Shown: positions 11,001-22,104 of the stretch, one piece after another
How positions within the stretch are numbered: position 1 is the stretch's first letter
Layout: each line of letters opens with the position of its first letter
DNA from: Pararge aegeria
Taxonomy: Eukaryota > Arthropoda > Insecta > Lepidoptera > Nymphalidae
DNA: 64,000 nt
Assembly (NCBI RefSeq): GCF_905163445.1
Contig: NC_053180.1
Span: forward strand, 17,226,701-17,290,700
Direction of reading: 5' to 3'
Notes under the pieces: model-generated
Told to the model about the DNA's origin: nothing
Database searches by the model: none
The model's input: only the letters and a program-made list of their open reading frames with translations
Program-made: the position numbers and the translations under genes

Positions 11001-14000
11001 GTATAACAATTTAAGATTATTGATCCCAAAATTATAGTATAAATAAGAATAGGGCTTTTGTTACTGAAGTTATTATAAGTGCCTCTTTATCTAGAACGAA
11101 ACCACTTCTTAGTTCTTATTAACAGATATCAACAATTTACCAGTTAGCTCAAAATGTCTTGCAATGTCTTAGTATTATTTGACGGCCGATTGGCGCAGTG
11201 GGCAGCAACCCTGCTTTCTGTGTCAAAGGCCGTGGGTTCGATTCCCACAACTGGAAAATGTTTGTGTGATGAACAGGAATGTTTTTCAGTGTCTGGGTGT
11301 TTATATGTATTTTATCAGTATCTATGTATATTATTCATTTAAAAAATATTCATTAGTCATCTTAGCACCCATAACACAAGCTACGCTTACTTTGGGGCTA
11401 GATGGCGGTGTGTGTATTGTCGTAGTATATTTATTTATTTATTTATTATGCTGGTCTACAATAAACGTTATATACTTATCATCATCATCATTATATAAAT
11501 CGATTAAACCATAGGACCTTTGTAGGGAACCTTTGCGGCTCCAGCGACTCGTTTAATGTCGTCTGCCCACCTTGTGGGGGGTCGACCAACGCTGCAGTTT
11601 CCGGTGCGGGGTCGCCATTCCAGCACCTCGGGACCCCAACCTCCATCGGTTCCCCGAGCTATGTGCTCAGCCCATTTCCACTTAAGCTTGGCGACTTGTT
11701 GATCGATGTCAGTAACTCTTCTAGGTAACTTCTCATTTCTGATTTGATCACGTTGAGATATTCCGAGCATCGCTTTAACCATCACCCGCTGCGATGATAT
11801 CAGAAGTAGAATACCAATATACAGGCATTCTTGCGACTATGCTCCAAAATTTGGAGTTTATGAAATATTTCTTGGCATAAAATAGTATACACGGCTGACT
11901 TCTGACCTTTGCTTATCGAGGAAGCTCCTCAAGAAGTGTACAAATACCCAAATTGGCATAAAAGTTTAAAAGCATGATATGAAATGTTTCTTACCGTCAA
12001 TACTAAGTAAATAAAATTCCAAGGGGCTGATCTAGCACATAAGAAGCAAATAATACCGCAGTCCGCTAAAACTAACAATAATCTGAAATAACTAGATTTA
12101 AGAGAAACGAAGAGAAATAAAAGTTCGCATACTTTTGTTAAACACGGCAGAGCTTCGCTAGTGGTCAACCTAATAACAATTCCCATTTTCGTAGAAATTA
12201 GGTAATGAAAAAGTATAAACAACCATTGTTAAATAGAAATGCATATTTGTATACATTTAAAAACTATCCATATTATTTTTATTTGGATATAAGGAGTAGG
12301 TTATAGATGCCTAAATTTGAAATTAGGTATTCAATACAAAACGGTGATAGCCCAGTGGGTAGGACTCGACTTCACTTTCGGGGGAGCAAGTTCGAATCCC
12401 GGCACGCATCTCTAACTTTTCTAAGTTATGTGCGTTTTAAGCAATTAAAATATCACTTGCTTTAACAGTGAAGGAAAACATCGTGAGGCAACATGAGATT
12501 AACCATAATAGACGGCCGATTGGCGCAGTGGGCAGCGACCCTATAATACTTTCTCAGTCGAGGCTGTGGGGTCGATTCCCACAACTGGATGTGTCAAGAA
12601 CATGTTTTTCAGTGTCTGGGTGTTTAATTGTATTGTATATTATAAGTATTTACGTATATTATTCATAAATATATTCATTAGGCATCTTAGTACACATAAA
12701 AGCTACGCTTACTTTGGGGCTGGATGGCGATGTGTGTATTGTCGTAGTATATTTATTTATTTATTGAATGTTCTCAAAGTTGTGTGAAGTTCACCAATCC
12801 GCACTGGGCAAGCGTGGTGGACAACGGCCTTATTCCCTTCTCATCGTGGAAGGAAACCTGTGCCCTGTAGTCGGCCGGTAGTCGGCCGGTAGTGGATTGG
12901 TATGATGACGATGATTCAATACATTTTTGGTAACATTGGCCAATACTTACATAGCAGGAAGTAATATCTCCCATCCACGCACTTTAAAATATTGTTTAAT
13001 TTCTGGACTGAAAAAGAATAAGAAAAGTTACTACATTTCGAGAGCTAAAAAGATCAACCTACCAGAAACTGAAATTATATTAATGGCATAGGCATCAAAG
13101 TACATAAATCCTTTATTGGGTAAGTATACGCTTGTAAAACATGATCACAAAAGGTATGAAGAAGAAACAATTTATTGCACGTATAACATACAGGAAGAGA
13201 AACATTAAGGAGTATACAGTAAACAATGTAGGCATGCAAAGGCGGCCTTATTGCTGCAAGCAATCTCTTACAGGCAACTTTTGTAGAAAGGACTTTGTAG
13301 GGTATGACAAGCAACACGCTCAGCAACACGGAGTAAAAGCGCTTACATTCTATGCCAAGGTTATTGAATAAAAGAATGTTCTTTTTTTTTTTTTTTTTTT
13401 ATTTTTTTATTTAGTTCGCAAAACTGACAATCAACTGCTTACTCTAATATAAACTATAGGACAATACATACTATTCCACTACAAGTTAGCGCTTGACTGC
13501 AATCTAACCTTAGTGGTAAGTGATGATGCAGTCATAGATGGTACAGCGGGCTAACCTCTTAGGGAGTATTGTAGTCATATCCCCAATGTCGGTTCCTACC
13601 GCGACATCGCACCGGAACACCGGAACACCGGCCAAAGCCTCCCACCAGACCAGACCAGAGAAAATTCAGAAATTATTAATTCCCAAATATCCCCTGCCGG
13701 GAATTGAACCCGGGACCTCCTACTTAAATTCACGGCGCTCACCATTTCTCCAGGGAGGTTGTCAACCATTTAATAACAAAATATATAAAAAACATTTATT
13801 GCACACTACATAAACACAAGTACATAAAAAAGGAAAGTATAACAAAACAACGTATACAACTCGGTGGTCTTATCGCTTCATAGCGATTTCTTTCTGGCAA
13901 CCAATGGTTATAATAAATTTAATGAATTTATTTTTAACAAAGTTCAACTCTGTTTCGTCTCTGCTTTTTATCTCCTCACAAGAGAGAATAATGTTCATTA

Positions 14001-17000
14001 AATTCGTTAAATTGTTGATGTTGGGAAAGAGCAACTGCTGAGTTTCTTGCCGGCTCCTCGCTATAATATACGTTCCAAACCATTAAAAACAGTCAGACTT
14101 TACATTTTAAAAGTGCTTATAATAAGTGGAACAAATTGATTTTTTTTTATTTGAATTAATAATTTTTTTAATGGATCGTATTGCGGAAACTTTAGTTGAA
14201 ATTCATAATTTACTACGTAGCTTACTAGTTATTGCTAACACTAATTACAATAAGGTAATAAGTGTTGTTGAAAAGGACAAACCAACACACTTTCGCAATT
14301 ATAAAGTTATACATTATATTGAACCATAAAAATGTTAGCATATTTGTATGTACATTGGGTTAAAGATAAAAAGGTATCTTCGTTCAGACTGGTCAAAATT
14401 ATGCATAATCTGTGGTCGGTATAAGTTGGAGTAGGAATTCAAAATGACAGGAACCGAAAGCCAAAAGGGAGGTCTTATAAAATAGCGGGAAAAACAGAGG
14501 TACATAAGATCATAGACAGAAGTGTCAAGAGAATATTGAAGGTAGTTAATAAAGTGAGTATTACAGTAATTTTATAATGTGGGTAAATAACCAAACTTTT
14601 GATAATTATAAATTCATATTTGCCAGATATTTTCTTAAATTGATTAGGATTTTACAAATACCCAAATAGATATTAATAAGTTACAATTAAAATTATATTT
14701 GATTAATAACCAATGTTCATGACATTGAGTTGGTGGGTATTTTGATATAAATACGACTGCATTATCGATACACTTCAGTCCTACATGGACTCGAACGATG
14801 CAAAGATACCTCCCGGTGTCTTAGTCGTTTATCATGAGCTATAAGTTCAGATAGATTGATTGATAGTTTGAGTTTATAATGTGCTTAGTTGTAATTAGAG
14901 ATACTAAAACGATTAAACGTTGTGAGATATGAATATGGGGTTTCTTTTAAAAATAACTAGCAAACATTCCGAATACCAAAAAACATTTGTTTCAGTCTAG
15001 TACTAATCGATCCGGCACTACAAGAAATGGTCCCGAAAAATTATCTTCACGTTCCAGTACACAACACTAATACATGTGTGTAAGCACTAAGCATTGAATC
15101 TATGTCCTAATCTCCTGTGACACTATCGACGTAACTAAGTCGCTACAAGTTTCTCACGCTAGATTGGGCTGGTTTGTATTGGAAAACTAGTAGGTAACGG
15201 CTTTGTCCACGCAAAACACCCGTGATATTGAACAGCCTAACTGTAAAAGTTACTTTGAATTGTAACAATCGTAGACGCTTAGATTATTTCTTACAAAACC
15301 CTATAACTGCCTATGAAGGGTTTTCAAAGTCTGAAGAACCGATCTGCAAACTAAAAACAACACTTTTAAAAACTTCTTTGGGTTAGGCGTTCAAATTGAA
15401 GGCAGTTAATTCTTAATATTTTGGTGTATGCAAATTAGTTAATTGTAGAAGATTTTAATCCAAGTCGATAACCAGATGGATGAACGTCTTCGTTGGTCTG
15501 ATGATTTCCCTTCCGTCGTGCCTCGGAAAACACTGAGCTATCAGACTAGTAATTTTTTGATAGTAACCTAATACTAAAGCATGACTAATAATTACTAAAC
15601 AACGATCATTCCGACAATAACGTGCCGCTAAGCGAATTAGCGTTCTGATACGATGTCGGTAAGAAACCGATTTGGGATATGGGTTTATTATTATATCACT
15701 ACCATACTTCCTAACATAGGTTAACGCAGCGTTGGTCGGCCACCAACGAGGTGGTCAAACGAATCGCTGGGAGCCGCTGGAAACAAGCGGCCCAGGACCT
15801 TGGATTTTGGAATTCTCTACAAAAGACTTATGTCCAGCAGTGGACTTCAATCAGTTGAAGTGAAGATGATGATGATGATGACATCCTAACAGGTGAGCCC
15901 GTTACCATATTAGACTTAGATAACTTGTAGTAAAAAAATGACCGTTATTTATTTATTTATTACTAGCTGTTGCCCGCGACTTCGTCTGCGTTTGATTTAA
16001 AGTATTCAGTATCGCTAAGACTTAAATGAGGGGTTTGCTGCTGTCCGCTGATGAGTTCTGTCCTCCAACCACATTCATCTGATCTACACAAAGTTTGGGC
16101 AAAATTAAACGCTTACCTCTATAGTACAAAAACAATTATTTGAATCGGTTATAATTTGTCGGAGTTATTGTTTAAAATCGTCAAACACTTTTATCCCCTC
16201 TCCCAAAGGAACCGAGCTTAATGTTGGGATAAAAAGTATCCTATATTACTTCTAACACTTCCAAGAATATGTGTACAAAGTTTCATGAGGATCGGTTAAG
16301 TAGTTGTTGCGTGAAATCGTAACAAACAAACTGACATTTGCATTTATAATATTAGTAGGGATTTATGTACCATAAATTGTGATGGTGAGCATAGGATACA
16401 TGAAGTGTGCAAAGGAAAGCTTATCTCTATAAGAGATCTCTTCCAGCTACCCCAGGATGTGAGTAAGATGATGTAATTGTGATATAAATAATAACTACTA
16501 AGGACATGCAATATATCTAAATATCAACAAAATTCAACATACTAATACTATACAATTTTAAGATATTATATTATATACAAAATACATAATTATCCTATAT
16601 ACATGTCTGTGTCGCCTTTTACATGACATTGTTTCTGCACACCTTTAACTATAAAGTTTTGTTGCTTGGCAGGGTTCGCTTTTCAGCGATAAGGCTAAAT
16701 ATCTACTCAATGTGTCGTTTTATGTTGATTATGTATGTGTTTCTTGGCGTATAATAAAGTATATATTCTTTTTTCTCTTTCTAGTACCGAAATATTTTAT
16801 TTATTTTATTATTTATTTATTAACATAAAAGTTCACAGAAAAATAATTAAAGCTGCATAGCTAGAAAACCACCCAGAGGTTTGTAATTTATGCTAACAGA
16901 GAATTGAGTTTAAGTTAGTTAACTACAGAACATTATTGCCAGTTTAACATGTTGTGTAAAAAAATGATCGTAAATGACTTAAAAAGTAGGATTTCAGTGA

Positions 17001-19256
17001 TTTTGTTTTCTGATGTGGCATTTCTGCCCTCTATGTCCAACCACAGTTTGGGCAAAATTAAACACATATTATAACCTCTATAGTACAAAAATAATTATTT
17101 AAATCGGTTATAATTTGTCGGAGTTATGGTGTAAAATCGTCAAACACTTTCATCCCCTCGCCCAAAGGAGCCGAGCTTAATGTCGGGATAAAAAGTATCC
17201 TATAACTTCTAACACTTCCAAGCATATGTGCACAAAGTTTCATGAGGATCGGTTCAGTAGTTTTTGGATGAAAGCGTAACAAACAAACTTACATTGACAT
17301 TTATAATATTAGTAGGGATAGGGATAGGGATAGGGATAGGGAAGTACGGACAGGGATATTATTATTGAAAAGTTTTACCACTTACGTAATTAATACATAC
17401 ACGGTGAACAGAGCTGTTATGATGATCATTATCAATACCATAATGAGCACGCATTTAATGAACTCATTTCGTGACTTGAGGTCAAGCTCGCGCAATAGTG
17501 GTACGCTTGAGTCGGGAAACGCCGCTGAAAAGTTTAAGAATGTAGAAGTTTCGTACCTCGGAAGAAAACGTATGAGTAATTATTTGTTTATTGGAAAATG
17601 ATTTGACCACCTTCAACACAAAAACGCAATGCCAAGTTAAATTAAGACGGGCGAGTGGCGCAGTGGGCAGCGACCCTGCTTTCCGAGTCCAAGGCCGTGG
17701 GTTCGATTCCCACAACTGGAAAATGTTTGTGTTATGAACATGAATGTTTTCAGTGTCTGGGTGTTAATTTGTTTATTTTTATTAATAATATACATAAATA
17801 CTTATTTATTATTAATATACATAAATAAGTATTTATGTATAAAAATATTCATCAGTCATCTTAGTACCCATAAAACAAGCTACACTTTGGGGCTAGATGG
17901 CGATGTGTTTATTGTCGTAGTATATTTATTTATTTATTTAAATTATGCTAGAAAGAAAAATTGTTTTATTCTTCTTGTAATATTTACAAAACAGACTTGT
18001 ATCAGCTGAATTTATTACAGATTATTCGTTTTGCGACATTTGGAAACCAGGGAAAATGTTTTTTTCTTAACTCAAAAGTACCTACCTATATTAGAAAGCG
18101 CAAACTAAGAATTTTCAATATTCGTAAATTACTAATTTACGCCCTCATATTTTCCATTCCTATTTATGTTAGTAAAATCTGTTGTTCCAGACTTATTCCT
18201 GTACACCTACACGGACACTAAGAAGCTTCTCTTTCAATGTAAAACCTTACACAAAAAAGGTCGTTAAAGGCGAAAACTTCGGACAGTAAAATATTCACCA
18301 TATTTATGTGTCTAGACTTAAAATTGGGCACATAATTTATAAGACAATGCTTGAAAATTCTTGTCACACGTCACAAGTATATTGTTTAATTCTAATTTGA
18401 AAATCAAATTAATGTGTTAATTCTAACTTAATTTACCTTTAAATTTCTGTTCATTTTCTTTAATGCGCAACCTTGTCCTCGAATGTAAAATTTTGGGTAT
18501 GTAAATCGAGGCTACCTTAGAATCTACTTGTTAATAATTCGTGAGATCTAAAAGATTCCTTGGAAATCCCTAAGCTCTATTTCTAGTTGGCTAGGTCTCA
18601 TATAATTTCCTTCCACGTGGTTTGAGGATAGGATGACGATAGTAAGATTTTAGAAATAACTCAAACTAAATGTTCTGAATTTTAAGAGAGAGTTAAGTAA
18701 AAGTTGATAGATTAAAACTAAACTATATTATTAATGAGTAAAAAGGTATTTTGTTGTTTATACTATTTTTACATAGGAATTATAATATTATTACTTGTAG
18801 AGGTAACATAAGTTACTTACGCGACGGAATAAGATCTCTCAATCTATGTATTAATGCTACATGTTGGTCATTCCTTGGTTTTTTATATGCGTTATCTTCT
18901 TGAGTTGGCTTTTCTATACATTCATTAAATTGTGCACTATAACCGTGAATTGTGACTGAATTGTATGGAACTGGTTGCTCTGTAATATTTTTATGGTTAC
19001 GCTTAAAAAATATTCCTACTTTATAGATATTGTACTCATAATTTTGTACTCATGAGAAACAGTAAAATCTCCTAACAATACCTTGCAAATGCTGTGATTG
19101 CTCCTTTACTTGTTCTGTTCCTTTATCGATATCAAAAATATTATCATTTACTTGAATTAAAACATCATTAGGTTCGGTTTTATATAATTCTGTAAACTTG
19201 TCCGCATAAGTTTTCGAATGGATAACCAAAGCAATGGATATACTAGAAGACTGCAT
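4413..19256 (-). CDS. Gene B: TMBIM/lifeguard-like multi-spanning membrane protein
   Basis: Eight coding exons: 19256-19082, 18979-18821, 17524-17386, 13007-12951, 12082-11995, 8512-8390, 7664-7509 and 4628-4413. They join in frame into 370 codons. Residues 1 to about 130 are hydrophilic. Membrane segments lie near 134-157 (TM1), 170-192, 198-216, 224-245, 252-275, 280-299 and, in the last exon, about 330-355. Family marks are APWNFI before TM3 and FNFTNR opening TM5. The last exon is the weakest part: it was chosen because it is in phase 0, hydrophobic, ends in a stop and is followed by AATAAA, and no other candidate was seen between 7509 and 5030. It lacks Asp at both positions where typical TMBIM proteins have the paired acidic sensor. 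The introns are swollen with repeats. Function is inferred only from the family: an intracellular-membrane protein, possibly involved in ion leak or cell survival. Confidence 0.75.
4717..5023 (-). CDS. Gene A exon 1 (hydrophilic N-terminus)
   Basis: The exon encodes 102 codons plus one base, ending CAAG before donor GTAAGA. It is rich in Lys, Glu and Asn and has no membrane segment. Phase 1 matches the acceptor of the TM1 exon at 3936 and the first exons of genes B and X. It lies upstream (in transcription) of the predicted last exon of gene B at 4628-4413, which makes the two genes interleaved. Confidence 0.7.
7064..7325 (+). repeat. SINE-1, near full length
   Basis: tRNA-derived head with A-box-like tggcgcagtgg and B-box-like ggttcgattcc. 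The body has cttactttggggctagatgg-type sequence and the tail is TTTA repeats. It lies antisense to gene B, in its last intron. Confidence 0.85.
7380..7500. repeat. GT-rich low-complexity tract
   Basis: Degenerate (GT)n with TA steps. It abuts the donor of gene B exon 7, so it is the first part of that intron. Confidence 0.8.
7509..7664 (-). CDS. Gene B exon 7 (TM5-TM6)
   Basis: A 156-nt, phase 0-0 exon with acceptor TGTTTTAG and donor GTGAGT. It runs from FNFTNRKVFVLM to LYGSTLFQII. The donor opens straight into a GT-rich low-complexity tract (about 7380-7500). Confidence 0.85.
7735..7975 (-). repeat. LINE 3-prime fragment (counterpart of 53490-53720)
   Basis: Contains cccataatcaccacgctgag and cccttagtcgcttc, which occur in reverse orientation at 53490-53720 and also at 56735-56900. 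Intron 6 of gene B. Confidence 0.55.
8048..8206 (+). repeat. SINE-1, 5-prime truncated
   Basis: Only the body and TTTA tail remain; the tRNA-like head is absent. Confidence 0.75.
8390..8512 (-). CDS. Gene B exon 6 (TM3-TM4)
   Basis: A 123-nt, phase 0-0 exon with acceptor TATTTTTAG and a less usual donor, GTTAGT. It runs from VIPMSLLAAK to ILLACST and aligns with gene A exon 5. Confidence 0.8.
8545..8815 (+). repeat. SINE-1, head truncated
   Basis: Starts within the head (ccctgctttctgagtccgag), keeps the B-box and ends in a T-rich tail. It begins about 33 bp upstream of gene B exon 6. Confidence 0.75.
8900..9235. other. No recognisable feature (intron 5 of gene B)
   Basis: AT-rich, with no long frame, no motif and no repeat phrase matched elsewhere in the window. 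Confidence 0.4.
9240..9580 (-). repeat. SINE-3 copy, diverged
   Basis: Has gtgatgatgcagtcaaagg, the gaaaattcagaaattat phrase and a tail-side aggtcgac that mark SINE-3. The B-box is eroded. Confidence 0.6.
10430..10735 (+). repeat. SINE-3 copy
   Basis: tRNA-like start gtgacgcagcggtgaacg, then the body with aattcctgaattttctctgg and gggttagcatgttacc. Confidence 0.7.
10864..10993. mobile_element. hAT-type foldback MITE, copy 1
   Basis: A 130-bp element with terminal inverted repeats starting CAGTGGCGTGCATAGAG. It is flanked by a perfect 8-bp duplication, cttatctg, at 10856-10863 and 10994-11001. An 8-bp duplication with a CAG-type end is typical of the hAT superfamily. No coding capacity. Intron 5 of gene B. 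Confidence 0.85.
11181..11447 (+). repeat. SINE-1, full length
   Basis: Clean head gacggccgattggcgcagtg and B-box, with a TTTA tail. Intron 5 of gene B, antisense. Confidence 0.85.
11500..11790 (-). repeat. RTE-type LINE fragment (ORF C-terminus)
   Basis: A 93-codon open segment with AMLGIS, DQIRNEKLPRR, VAKLKWKWAEHIAR and SVGRPPTRWADDIKRVAG, the typical end of an RTE ORF. The matching family also occurs at 15722, 54235 and 59545. Confidence 0.75.
11995..12082 (-). CDS. Gene B exon 5 (TM2 to start of TM3)
   Basis: An 88-nt exon with acceptor TTATTTCAG and donor GTAAGA. It encodes LLLVLADCGIICFLCARS followed by APWNFIYLVLT. Gene X exon 4 is also 88 nt. Confidence 0.8.
12338..12500 (+). repeat. 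SINE-2, left half, split by a SINE-1 insertion
   Basis: tRNA-like head cccagtgggtaggactcgac and B-box gttcgaatccc, then ttatgtgcgttttaagcaat. It resumes at 12766 after the SINE-1. Confidence 0.8.
12511..12765 (+). repeat. SINE-1 inserted into SINE-2
   Basis: Complete head, body and TTTA tail. It lies exactly between the two halves of a SINE-2 and so is younger than it. Intron 4 of gene B. Confidence 0.85.
12766..12920 (+). repeat. SINE-2, right half
   Basis: Continues from 12500 with gttctcaaagttgtgtgaag and ends in a GAT-rich tail. An 11-bp piece, agtcggccggt, is duplicated in tandem near 12866-12890. It ends about 30 bp from gene B exon 4. Confidence 0.8.
12951..13007 (-). CDS. Gene B exon 4 (57-nt mini-exon)
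   Basis: Acceptor CTTTTTCAG, donor GTAAGT, phase 2-2. It encodes PEIKQYFKVRGWEILLPA, the TM1-TM2 loop. Length and phase are identical to gene A exon 3. Confidence 0.8.
13150..13330 (-). repeat. LINE 3-prime tail
   Basis: Antisense to the tail at 40755-40890, with which it shares aaaggcggccttattgctgc and the ctcttacaggcaac end. Confidence 0.65.
13470..13772 (-). repeat. SINE-3, full length
   Basis: Reverse orientation, with B-box gaattgaacccgggacctcc read antisense and body cagaccagaccagagaaaat. A short unit, accggaaca, is tandemly repeated inside. Confidence 0.75.
13785..14125. repeat. Two adjoining LINE tails
   Basis: 13785-13915 matches 44335-44460 (acaaaacaacgtatacaact-type). 14030-14125 is the ttgccggctcctcg-type tail also seen at 42095 and, reversed, at 56395. 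Confidence 0.55.
14130..15595. other. No recognisable feature (intron 3 of gene B)
   Basis: AT-rich sequence. The only long frame, at 14126-14329, shows no family resemblance and no splice logic. Confidence 0.4.
15600..15940 (+). repeat. SINE-3 interrupted by an RTE 3-prime end
   Basis: SINE-3 body phrases (gtgccgctaagcgaattagc; gagcccgttaccatattag) flank an RTE end at about 15722-15885 that finishes in (GAT)n. The flanks cttcctaacataggt and catcctaacaggt look like a slightly diverged target duplication. Confidence 0.65.
15961..16470 (+). repeat. CTAG-type repeat joined to a LINE tail
   Basis: Starts actagctgttgcccgcgact and runs to ttataatattagtaggg. It is followed by a LINE tail with gcttatctctataagagatc. 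The same junction occurs at 29292-29555. Confidence 0.6.
17028..17345 (+). repeat. CTAG-type repeat, second copy, ending in a GGGATA array
   Basis: Matches 16080-16365 (gggcaaaattaaac, atcggttataatttgtcgga). It ends at tattagtagggata, which has expanded into about four GGGATA units at 17317-17341. It lies 40 bp from gene B exon 3. Confidence 0.7.
17386..17524 (-). CDS. Gene B exon 3 (TM1)
   Basis: The acceptor is CTTTTCAG and the donor GTAAGT; 139 nt, phase 1 in and phase 2 out. It encodes FPDSSVPLLRELDLKSRNEF and then a strongly hydrophobic segment rich in Ile, Val and Met. Confidence 0.8.
17645..17940 (+). repeat. SINE-1 with an internal inverted expansion
   Basis: Normal head and TTTA tail. 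The middle contains an extra AT-rich inverted repeat near 17785-17840. Intron 2 of gene B, antisense. Confidence 0.8.
17941..18820. other. No recognisable feature (intron 2 of gene B)
   Basis: No family resemblance in any frame, and no repeat shared with the rest of the window. Confidence 0.4.
18821..18979 (-). CDS. Gene B exon 2 (extra N-terminal exon)
   Basis: A 159-nt exon with acceptor ATTACAG and donor GTAAGT, open in the single frame required by exon 1, entering and leaving in phase 1. It encodes a polar segment ending RLRDLIPS. No counterpart is seen in A or X. A symmetric exon of this kind could be optional. Confidence 0.6.
19082..19256 (-). CDS. Gene B exon 1
   Basis: 58 codons plus one base from the ATG at 19256, ending CAAG before a weak donor, GTATTG. 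The content is hydrophilic. The sequence differs entirely from the first exons of A and X, but the phase and the CAAG end are the same. Confidence 0.65.
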
Positions 19257-20480
19257 TTCTGAACTTTTTTTATCATGTTATTTTGGCTTGATTTTATTAT
19301 TATGTTCTTTAAGTTTATTTATATCATCATATCATAATATTTAAAACCATTTCGTTGTTTACGTTGTTGATGTTTTCGTTACTTTTTATGACAAACTAGT
19401 CTGACTTGATTTTGGCATTGATATTGTCATAATATTAAACGTCTTTAGAAAATTAAGCAGACTATTAAAAGTTATTGTTTGAAATCAAGAAGGACTTTGT
19501 TTTTTACCATCTTATTCTTTGATTTATTATCTCACTAATATTCTTAAGCTCCCGGTTCCTATTATGTTAATTCCTTTCTAAGGTCCCATTAATATTCCCT
19601 TAGTATGGTAAGTTAATGTATTAACTATTTGAAGTTGGTGTCATAAATAAGAGTTTTTCAAAAATAATTGTATAGTAGTGATCAGTTAATGGAAAAATTA
19701 CAATTGAGGTAATATGGGCGCTAAATAAAGCTAAGGTCATAATATCAGCTTTAATTTTAATAAGAAATAATAATAAAAAACTATAAAAAGCCAAAATAAA
19801 ATACAAACCAAAATAATTCCTAATCGATTTTCAACTTCTTTAAACCAAGAGGAAGTGTTATGTTTTTAGGGTTCAATCATGTAGATGTGTATGTTTCTTA
19901 TTTCTAACGTAACTTCTAAATTCCTTAATAGATTTGGATGTAATATCGTTAGGACCATACCACATACTTTGTAATTTTTTTATTATCCACTTGTACAAAA
20001 TATAGTGTCATCAGCACATATACAAAAAACAACGAGATAGATGATACTGATAACGCATTTTAGATTCACGCGAGAATCTAATTGAGTTTAGAAAGTGAAC
20101 TATAGAAACGTACTTTCTATCTAGAGCTCTAAAGTTGGTGAAAGTGTAATTACTGTACTAACACGAACGCATTAATTCACAACGGGCTTTTTACGTAATA
20201 GAAGTGAGTTAATAATTAAATTACAATTTTTAAATTTCTCAAAGTGTCTATCAACGCGTTTAATAAACACACCAACAGTTGTTTCCCACCTTTTACCACT
20301 GTACAAACAAAACCCGCTCTCATTACCATTTCAGCGAGAAAACAAGTATTTCTCCACAGGAGAACGTTTACGCAACGCGTTACTATTTCTTTTTTGAAAT
20401 GGAAAAGCCTGAAATAGAATCTAGGCTAGCCTGAGTACTATAAATGCAGACGGTTTATACTTTGAATTTAGTTTAAATAA
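19257..20480. other. Upstream region of gene B; no promoter element identified
   Basis: AT-rich. The promoter of gene B should lie here or further right, but I cannot point to a TATA box, an initiator or a 5-prime UTR exon. Confidence 0.4.
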
Positions 20481-20627
20481 TAGGATTGGATAGGAACAGC
20501 CTCGTTAGTCTATTAGTACAAATGTTCGAGTACTTACTTAGTTTAGTTCGGATCACGAGTTTTTTTATAGTTATAAATTATAGATCAAGCCACCAGATGT
20601 TAATGAGAGGGGAAGAGTATCTCATCA

Positions 20628-20935
20628 TCATCATCGTATCAACCCATTACCGGCCCACTACAGGGCACGGGTCTCCGCCTACAATTAGAAGGGGTCAAGG
20701 CCGTAGTTCACCACGTTGGATCAGTGCGGATTAGTGGACTCCACACACCTTTGAAAAAGTTATGGAAAACTATCAGGTATGCAGGTTTCCTCACGATGTT
20801 TTCCTGCCTGGAAGAGATCGCTACAAAGCGGCCGCCTTTTTTATACTGCTTCTGTCTGTGTTTTGTTTAAATTCTTCTTCTGTTTTTTTTTTGCGTGCAA
20901 ATAAAGAGTTTAAATAAAATAAATAAATTATATTG
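20628..20935 (-). repeat. SINE-2 right half, antisense, plus a LINE tail
   Basis: SINE-2 phrases acccattaccggcccactac and ggtttcctcacgatgttttc run to 20815. They are followed by a LINE tail (aagcggccgcc, AATAAA-rich) on the plus strand. Confidence 0.7.
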
Positions 20936-21336
20936 GATACTAAATAAATTATGCTAAATACTCACCCACAAATCCCGACTTGTTAGTAGTACTGTAAAAG
21001 GTTATAAACAAAATTCACAAGATAGAACAATAGAGTTTATTCCCGCTTGTCTCGAGGAGTTTAGAAGCGGAATTTTTTATCACTCCGTTTCTTTGGGTTA
21101 TTTTCCTAAAAGGTTCTTTTACCGAAATCTCAATTATTTACACAGCGCCGAATTAATTGTTTGCCATTCATAATGCAAATGGATCGTAATTATGTTTACA
21201 TAAATTCTTTCGCTGTGTTACAAGAAACTGACGTTCCTTCGGACTGAGGTGGTGTAAAACACAAAAATGTCTGTTAGCCTATTCAAGATATATATTTTTT
21301 TTGGTTTTAGGTACGTGAAAAACCATCGCCTATAAA

Positions 21337-21515
21337 CAGTGGCGTGCTTACAAGGTATGCACTTAGCGGGCTTAAAAAAATTTACAGTACAGGTAATAAA
21401 AACATAAAAATAGGGCATGTAACATTTATAACAAGCCTACCATACAGTTTCTTAAGATATTAGATTAGAGAGATTTTTGTACTGGAGATTTTCTTTATTT
21501 TATATTATCTGCATA
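21337..21515. mobile_element. Decayed hAT foldback MITE
   Basis: Begins CAGTGGCGTGCTTACAAGG and keeps the inner phrase tactggagattttcttta of the family. The right terminal repeat is lost. Confidence 0.6.
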
Positions 21516-21659
21516 CGTTATGTCGGTGAGATTGCAGTGCTAACTTGTAATGAAACAAATAAAAAGGCATTTAAAAAATTTAACGGTTTAGTTACATCCG
21601 TTGAATCGCAGAGAGCAAAGGCTGGTGGCCACAGTCAAATTTTAGGAAGCTGTTTGTTT

Positions 21660-21890
21660 TGATAAGGCCCCGCTACATTTGTATTCGGAGCACGTACGCC
21701 CATTTCATATCTATCTAACAAAGGGACTTATCACACTTATCGGGTATTCCGTTATTATCCTCCACCCTCGTTCCAATTGTAATGGCATGAGATGAATAGC
21801 GATGGTGATAGTTCGATATTCCTTAGTCAGCTATACTATCTATTTCGCAGTCATATAAAGAAATACGTTTGTTCACTATAGAAATTGAAT
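21660..21890 (+). repeat. Unclassified repeat shared with 29060-29255
   Basis: Both stretches have gataaggc, cggagcacgta or cggatcacgta, and ttccgttat-like phrases in the same order. No coding content. Confidence 0.5.
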
Positions 21891-22104
21891 AGAAGTAGTT
21901 GTCTGTTATCTTGAATTCTTTATTGCACACACAAAATATGTAAGATACGGATATGCAAAATAAACAACACATATTTTGAAAAACTGTTTACCGCAAGTGC
22001 GTACGTAGCGTACGAAAATTAGGATAAAACTGTTTTTAATGTTTGGATTATGCTTTATTCCACAATTATAATATATAATTAATGGAACGATAATAGATTT
22101 AATC

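Noticed and set aside
17317..17341. Telomere-like array GGGATA
   Set aside because: Only about four units, formed by expansion of the end of a CTAG-type repeat; insect telomeres usually use TTAGG.
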